Shown here: positions 60,514 through 64,000 of the stretch, one piece after another
How the letters are laid out: each line of letters begins with the position of its first letter
Numbering within the stretch: the stretch's first letter is position 1
NCBI RefSeq assembly: GCF_963575615.1
Contig: NZ_CAUYTL010000009.1
Span: 32,028-96,027 of the forward strand
From: Listeria_A hofi
Lineage (GTDB): Bacteria; Bacillota; Bacilli; Lactobacillales; Listeriaceae
Reading direction: 5' to 3'
DNA: 64,000 nt
Program-made: the position numbers and the translations under genes
The notes under the pieces: model-generated
Databases searched by the model: none
Told to the model about the DNA's origin: nothing
What the model saw: the letters and a program-made list of their open reading frames with translations, nothing else

Positions 60514-60552
60514 ACAATCGCCTCACTGGGAAACCAGTTTGGCGATTTTTTT
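60514..60552 (+). terminator. Terminator of pgm
   Basis: AATCGCC-TCA-CTGG pairs with CCAG-TT-TGGCGATT, followed by Ts. Confidence 0.85.
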
Positions 60553-60578
60553 GCATTCTATTATGATTATCCGCATAT

Positions 60579-61418
60579 TTAATATAGAAGCTTTCGACGT
60601 TTTGTGAGTTCGGCGGTAACGAATTGTTCGTCAAGATAGGATGAGAGCTCCAAGCTAAACTTGATTTTCCGGATACCATTTTGTTTTCGCTCTGTTTTTA
60701 TAAAAAGGACGCCGAGTTCGAAAAATAGATGGCTTAGTTGGAAGGTGCTGTTCTGTTTTTGACAACAGGAAATACCAAGGTGGAGGTATTCAATGGCCGC
60801 CAGATGTTCTGATTGGTTTGCGTAAGCGCGTGCGATATTTAAATAGATAGTTGGCATTAATGGGGAGGTTTCTACTGGTTTATGCAGGAAAAGTAAGCAT
60901 TGGTTCAATTGTTTTAGGGCGTTGATATCATTATTATCTTCAAAATAAGCGAGCATCAAATAGCTGTGGATTAAGGCTTCATGTGTTGTCGTGCGTTGGA
61001 TATTGAGCAGGAGCGCTTCTTCTAAGTGCTTAATCGCGTTTTTTGGATGATGCTTGTAGAGAAGCTCGCATACTCCAAGGTAAAAATAATAATGTGTTGT
61101 TTGCGAGTGGGTTTCGAACAAGGCGAGTGTTTTTTTATGTAGGCTAGCATATAATGTCTCAAAATCATGACTAATGAAGAGTTCTTGTAGCTCTTTTCTT
61201 AGTTGGATGAATGGTGAGTCAAGTTGGGATGTGGATAAAAGCGTGTCTATTGTAATGCCGAGTTTTTGGCATATGTTGTGGACGATGATGACACTTGGGA
61301 TTTCAAGGCCCTGCTCGACGCGACTAAGTAAGCTTTGGGAACAGATGCCTTCCGCTAGCTGCTTTTGAGTGAGTTCTAAGTTTGTTCGCAAGTATTTAAT
61401 GCTTTTTCCGAGTTCCAT
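60579..61418 (-). CDS. Rgg/PlcR-like regulator (XRE HTH plus TPR-like repeats)
   Basis: 279 residues. The N-terminal Cro/C1 HTH is KSIKYLRTNLELTQKQLAEG followed by QSLLSRVEQGLEIPSV. A long all-helical C-terminal part has TPR-like repeats (HYYFYLGVCELLYKHHPKNA near 110, HSYLMLAYFEDNNDINALKQL near 150, TIYLNIARAYANQSEHLAA near 185). This layout is typical of RNPP quorum regulators (PlcR, PrgX, Rgg), which bind short exported peptides. No peptide pheromone gene of the PapR/Shp type is visible beside it. It is divergent from lipM-lipA with 122 bases between starts. Confidence 0.8.
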   Translation of the reverse strand: MELGKSIKYLRTNLELTQKQLAEGICSQSLLSRVEQGLEIPSVIIVHNICQKLGITIDTLLSTSQLDSPFIQLRKELQELFISHDFETLYASLHKKTLALFETHSQTTHYYFYLGVCELLYKHHPKNAIKHLEEALLLNIQRTTTHEALIHSYLMLAYFEDNNDINALKQLNQCLLFLHKPVETSPLMPTIYLNIARAYANQSEHLAAIEYLHLGISCCQKQNSTFQLSHLFFELGVLFIKTERKQNGIRKIKFSLELSSYLDEQFVTAELTKRRKLLY

Positions 61419-61540
61419 GTTACATCACCTCATTGATTAATTTATGCGAATAGTCATTTGAAAGATAGCGCATTCTTTCTTAGTATAAAGGTTACAAGAT
61501 AAAATTCAAGTAGTATGCGCTTTTCACGAAGGAGACTAGG

Positions 61541-62362
61541 ATGATGAGAGAAAAATGGTTACTGCTCGACCAATCTAAGCTTGATCCGGCAGTGAATATG
61601 GCTGTGGATGAGAAATTAATGGAATGGCATCGGGCTGGGATGATTCCGCCTGTTTTGCGATTTTATGGCTGGACGCCGGCGGGACTTTCGGTTGGGTATT
61701 TTCAGCGTACGGAGGGGAAAATTGATCGGACAGCGGTTGAAAAACACGGATTCAGGTTGGTACGGCGGCCAACTGGTGGCCAAGCAGTTTTGCATGACGA
61801 TGAGTTGACATACAGTTTTGTAATTGCAGAGAATCATTCGAGTGTTCCAAAAACGATAAAAGCAGCACATAAACTGATTTCAGAAGCGTTACTCTGCGGA
61901 TTGCAAAAATTGGCTATTGATGCGAATTTTGCAGTACCAGAGGATAAAATGCAAACGAGTGGTACGGCGATTTGTTTTGAAGAGCCATCTTGGTATGAGA
62001 TTACATTGGATGGGAAAAAGGTGATTGGTAGTGCCCAGGCGCGACAGGAAGGAATTTTATTGCAACATGGCTCGATTCCACTACATATGAATGCTATTGA
62101 ATTGTTTGATCTGTTTGTTTTTGAAAATGAGCGTGTGAAAGAAAGAATGTTACGGGCTTTTGGCGGGAAAGCGGCGGGGATTTTTGATTTGATTGGTAGA
62201 GAAATTCCGCTAGATGAGATGAAAGTAGCGTTCCAAGAAGGGTTTACGGAGGTATTTGATGTGGCGTTTGAGCGATTTTCATTGACGGATGCGCAATGGA
62301 GTGAGATTCATGAGCTTGCGGAGGAGAAATTTAGGCGGGAAGGTTATTTGTATTCACGATGA
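61541..62362 (+). CDS. lipM: Octanoyltransferase LipM (lipoate-protein ligase A family)
   Basis: 273 residues, BPL/LplA/LipB fold. Motifs: DPAVNMAVDEKLMEWHRAG near 14, RRPTGGQAVLHDDELTYSF near 74 and the Cys in AICFEEPSWYEITLDGKKVIG near 147, which fits the catalytic cysteine of Bacillus LipM. LipM moves octanoate from acyl-carrier protein to GcvH as the first step of lipoate assembly. Co-location with lipA (15 bases downstream) supports this over a scavenging ligase. Confidence 0.88.
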   Translation: MMREKWLLLDQSKLDPAVNMAVDEKLMEWHRAGMIPPVLRFYGWTPAGLSVGYFQRTEGKIDRTAVEKHGFRLVRRPTGGQAVLHDDELTYSFVIAENHSSVPKTIKAAHKLISEALLCGLQKLAIDANFAVPEDKMQTSGTAICFEEPSWYEITLDGKKVIGSAQARQEGILLQHGSIPLHMNAIELFDLFVFENERVKERMLRAFGGKAAGIFDLIGREIPLDEMKVAFQEGFTEVFDVAFERFSLTDAQWSEIHELAEEKFRREGYLYSR

Positions 62363-62377
62363 AAGGGGATTTTACGA

Positions 62378-63280
62378 TTGGAAAAGAAGAAGGAACATGT
62401 GCGAAAGCCGGATTGGTTGAAGATTAAGATTACGAATAGTGAGAGTTTTAAAGCAGTGAAGAGCAATTTACGGGAAAACCATCTGCACACGGTTTGTGAG
62501 GAGGCGAAGTGCCCAAATATTCAAGAGTGTTTTGGGGAGCGCAAAACGGCGACTTTCATGATACTTGGTGATATTTGTACTCGGGCTTGTCGCTTTTGTG
62601 CGGTGACAACAGGTGCTCCGACGCATTTGGATTTGGGTGAACCAAAGCGTGTTGCGGATTCTGTTGCAGCGATGGGACTGCGCCATGTGGTAATTACGGC
62701 GGTTGCGCGAGATGATTTGGCGGATGGTGGTTCGCAGGTATTTGCGAATACGGTGAATGCGATTCGTTATCGGATGCCACATACGACGGTGGAAGTTTTA
62801 CCATCGGATATGAAGGGGGATTATGAGAGTTTAAAAACGTTGCTTGATGCGAAGCCAGATATTTTCAATCATAATATTGAGACGGTGAGAAGGTTGACGC
62901 CGCAAGTTCGTCATCGTGCGACATATGATCGGTCGCTTGAATTGTTGCAACGGGTTCGGGATATGGAGCCAGATTTGCCTACGAAATCGAGTATTATGGT
63001 TGGTCTTGGTGAGACGCGTGAAGAACTCCTAGAAACGATGGATGATTTGTTGGCGCATGGCGTTGAAATCTTGACGATTGGGCAATATTTGCAACCTTCG
63101 AAAAAGCATTATCCTGTGGAGCGTTACTATGATCCGCGCGAATTTCGGGAGTTAAAACGGATAGCACGGAAAAAAGGGTTTATTCATTGTGAGTCGGGTC
63201 CAATGGTACGTTCGAGTTACCACGCGGATGAACAGGTTAATGCAGCCGCGAAAAAACGGCGAGAACAAGCTGGATTATAG
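62378..63280 (+). CDS. lipA: Lipoyl synthase
   Basis: 300-residue radical SAM enzyme that inserts two sulfurs into octanoyl groups. Radical SAM motif CTRACRFCAV near 68 (CxxxCxxC), auxiliary cluster CEEAKCPNIQEC near 40, and the C-terminal RSSYHADE with the conserved Ser. Start TTG 62378, 9 bases after AAAGGGG. Together with LipM it implies de novo lipoate synthesis. L. monocytogenes is known as a lipoate auxotroph, so this pair separates the strain from that group. Confidence 0.94.
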   Translation: MEKKKEHVRKPDWLKIKITNSESFKAVKSNLRENHLHTVCEEAKCPNIQECFGERKTATFMILGDICTRACRFCAVTTGAPTHLDLGEPKRVADSVAAMGLRHVVITAVARDDLADGGSQVFANTVNAIRYRMPHTTVEVLPSDMKGDYESLKTLLDAKPDIFNHNIETVRRLTPQVRHRATYDRSLELLQRVRDMEPDLPTKSSIMVGLGETREELLETMDDLLAHGVEILTIGQYLQPSKKHYPVERYYDPREFRELKRIARKKGFIHCESGPMVRSSYHADEQVNAAAKKRREQAGL

Positions 63281-63471
63281 GAAAGAAAGGCCATCGCTTT
63301 GCATGTCAAGGATAGGTAAAGAGGATTGGAACAAGGAAACAGTTCATCAGTGGTGTTTTTTTAGGATATTCCAAACAATCAGAAGTGGGTAGAGCGATGG
63401 AATGTGGCCATATACGTTAATTTAAAGTAAGCGTTCTTTGACGATATTCTCAAAAAGTGCTATAATAAAGT
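63281..63471 (+). other. Intergenic region after lipA with distant inverted repeat
   Basis: CCATCGCT (63291-63298) and AGCGATGG (63393-63400) are complementary across about 94 bases. No T tract follows, so it is not a standard terminator. No gene is supported here. The region ends at the promoter of the antisense RNA (TTGACG 63438-63443, TATAAT 63461-63466). Confidence 0.4.
63438..63466 (+). promoter_or_regulatory. Strong promoter of the antitoxin RNA
   Basis: -35 TTGACG and -10 TATAAT with an exact 17-base spacer, pointing at the 3' end of the small toxin gene. No start codon with a ribosome site follows, as expected for a noncoding RNA. Confidence 0.8.
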
Positions 63472-63590
63472 GGAAAAGGAAGCCATGCGACAACATGACT
63501 TCCTAGTGCAAACACCATTTAAGATGGTGACAGCTGTATTAGATTAATGAAATCCGCCTAGCCGTCAAGCTTATGGGTGGATTTTATTTT
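63472..63590 (+). ncRNA. Antisense antitoxin RNA of a type I toxin-antitoxin locus
   Basis: Predicted transcript from the promoter just upstream to a terminator (AAATCCGCC...GGTGGATTT, then T-rich, 63550-63590). It contains hairpins AGGAAG...CTTCCT (63478-63505) and CACCATTTAAGATGGTG. Its 3' end overlaps the end and downstream sequence of the convergent toxin mRNA, the layout of RatA/TxpA and SR4/BsrG. Exact ends are estimated. Confidence 0.7.
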
Positions 63591-63670
63591 TTGTCATTTT
63601 TACTGTTCATAATAGCCACAATTAAAGCCGCAAAAGCGATCATAATTGTGAGACTTTCAAAAACAGTCAT
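63584..63670 (-). CDS. Holin-like type I toxin, TxpA/BsrG type (28 residues)
   Basis: The small product MTVFESLTIMIAFAALIVAI-MNSKNDKK has the MTVFESL start, one hydrophobic membrane segment (about residues 7-21) and a Lys/Asn-rich tail, as in the putative holin-like toxin family. GGAAAGGA 8 bases before the ATG is a good ribosome site. On its strand an extended -10 (TGGTATACT, 63774-63766) gives a leader of about 90 bases with self-complementary stretches. Over-expression of such peptides damages the membrane in relatives. The gene is shorter than most gene callers accept. Confidence 0.8.
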   Translation of the reverse strand: MTVFESLTIMIAFAALIVAIMNSKNDKK

Positions 63671-63765
63671 GCTTAGTCCTTTCCAGGAGAAACCATTAAT
63701 AACATGGCAACACCTACTTTCATAAAAGAAGGCTGCCAACCACCATAAACTCGTTTGCATGATTT

Positions 63766-63774
63766 AGTATACCA
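63766..63774 (-). promoter_or_regulatory. Extended -10 of the toxin gene
   Basis: TGGTATACT on the minus strand. The -35 position falls near 63789-63794 and is poor (TTAAAA), close to the likely edge of the neighbouring insertion sequence. Confidence 0.55.
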
Positions 63775-63790
63775 TAAAAATGAGTTATTT

Positions 63791-64000
63791 TTAAAACGAG
63801 ACGAGTCTGAGACAAAAGGTTCTCTGACCTAGAAAAATACGTATCCAAAATCTGCATTTAGATTTTGGATACGTATTTTTTCCATTTAGGCACGCGAGGC
63901 GTGCCAGTTTTCGCATATTATTAGCCATGAAATAGAGGTTGGCTTCGGTCGCTACTTTTGGAAGCCCTCGTAAACGGAAACGAGTGAAACCCAAAATAGC
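63791..64000 (-). CDS. IS1182-like transposase, C-terminal fragment (runs off the window)
   Basis: Minus-strand frame open from the window end. GFTRFRLRGLPKVATEANLY followed by FMANNMRKLARL is the typical C-terminal end of IS1182/IS5-group DDE transposases (the xGFxRFxxRG...N-RKL pattern). The gene starts beyond the window. Family assignment is by motif memory and needs the rest of the gene. The last 30 residues run through the perfect hairpin at 63833-63880. Confidence 0.75.
   Translation of the reverse strand, partial: AILGFTRFRLRGLPKVATEANLYFMANNMRKLARLACLNGKNTYPKSKCRFWIRIFLGQRTFCLRLVSF
63797..64000 (-). mobile_element. End of an insertion sequence (partial)
   Basis: The transposase fragment, a perfect hairpin and a distinct end region (GAGTCTGAGACAAAAGG near 63800-63820) suggest that an IS ends around 63797. 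The terminal repeat cannot be confirmed without the other end. Confidence 0.6.
63833..63880 (-). terminator. Perfect hairpin at the end of the transposase gene
   Basis: About 20 bp of perfect complement (AAAATACGTATCCAAAATCT and its reverse) with a 6-base loop and T runs. It probably terminates transposase transcription or shields the element from outside transcription. Confidence 0.8.

Noticed and set aside
63189..63392. 67-codon frame overlapping the end of lipA
   Set aside because: Starts inside lipA in another frame, has no ribosome site and resembles nothing.

Overview
The window is a low-GC Gram-positive chromosome segment. Its gene order (tagA-menC-tagO, lcp, yigZ-degU-degV, comFA-comFC-hpf, secA-prfB, ftsEX with two PcsB/CwlO-like hydrolases, cls-minJ-like, phoPR-pst-phoU, csbA-uvrBA, yvl-type envelope-stress genes, hprK-lgt-ppaX-acyltransferase-TPR-trxB, pgm) is the one I know from Listeria, so I place it in Listeriaceae. 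Three things argue against the L. monocytogenes/L. innocua core group and for one of the other Listeria-related lineages: a complete Leloir operon with its own LacI-type regulator, a lipM-lipA pair for lipoate synthesis, and an IS1182-like transposase end. The placement rests on remembered synteny, not on a search.

Layout. 1-4821: cell wall genes (end of a LysM/3D protein, teichoic acid linkage-unit enzymes TagA and TagO flanking MenC, and an LCP ligase facing them). 5071-8176: a GNAT acetyltransferase, YigZ, orphan DegU and DegV. 8703-16634: late competence genes comFA-comFC, ribosome hibernation factor, SecA, RF2 with its +1 frameshift, and a YitT-family membrane protein. 17178-24368: FtsE-FtsX, two secreted coiled-coil hydrolases (NlpC/P60 and M23), cardiolipin synthase and a MinJ-like PDZ protein. 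24571-32346: phosphate starvation block PhoP-PhoR, PstS-C-A-B-B and PhoU, with PhoP boxes before pstS. 32393-35421: an XRE regulator, then a CzrA-type metal sensor with a Zn/Cd/Co efflux P-type ATPase. 35562-42082: a small membrane protein, an HD hydrolase, CsbA and UvrB-UvrA under a LexA box. 42385-51516: PspC/DUF4097 envelope stress genes, then HprK-Lgt-PpaX-acyltransferase-TPR protein-TrxB. 51649-60511: Ada, then galK-galE-galT-galM-galR-pgm. 60579-63280: an Rgg/PlcR-like regulator divergent from lipM-lipA. 63472-64000: a type I toxin-antitoxin locus next to the end of an insertion sequence.

The least ordinary content lies between the genes. (1) A short repeat family, 164 bp in its standard form, has ends CAG...CTG and a 121-bp inner near-palindrome. 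Two copies sit directly behind the hairpins of the degV and secA terminators and are flanked by a duplication of the whole hairpin. A third, longer copy lies between hprK and lgt with an exact 10-bp target duplication, and a solo arm lies before uvrB. No copy encodes a plausible protein, so it looks like a non-autonomous (MITE-like) element. (2) A 28-residue membrane toxin of the TxpA/BsrG holin-like type, too short for routine gene calling, faces a strong promoter that would make an overlapping antisense RNA. (3) There are clear candidate operators for LexA (uvrBA), GalR (galK), CzrA and PhoP.
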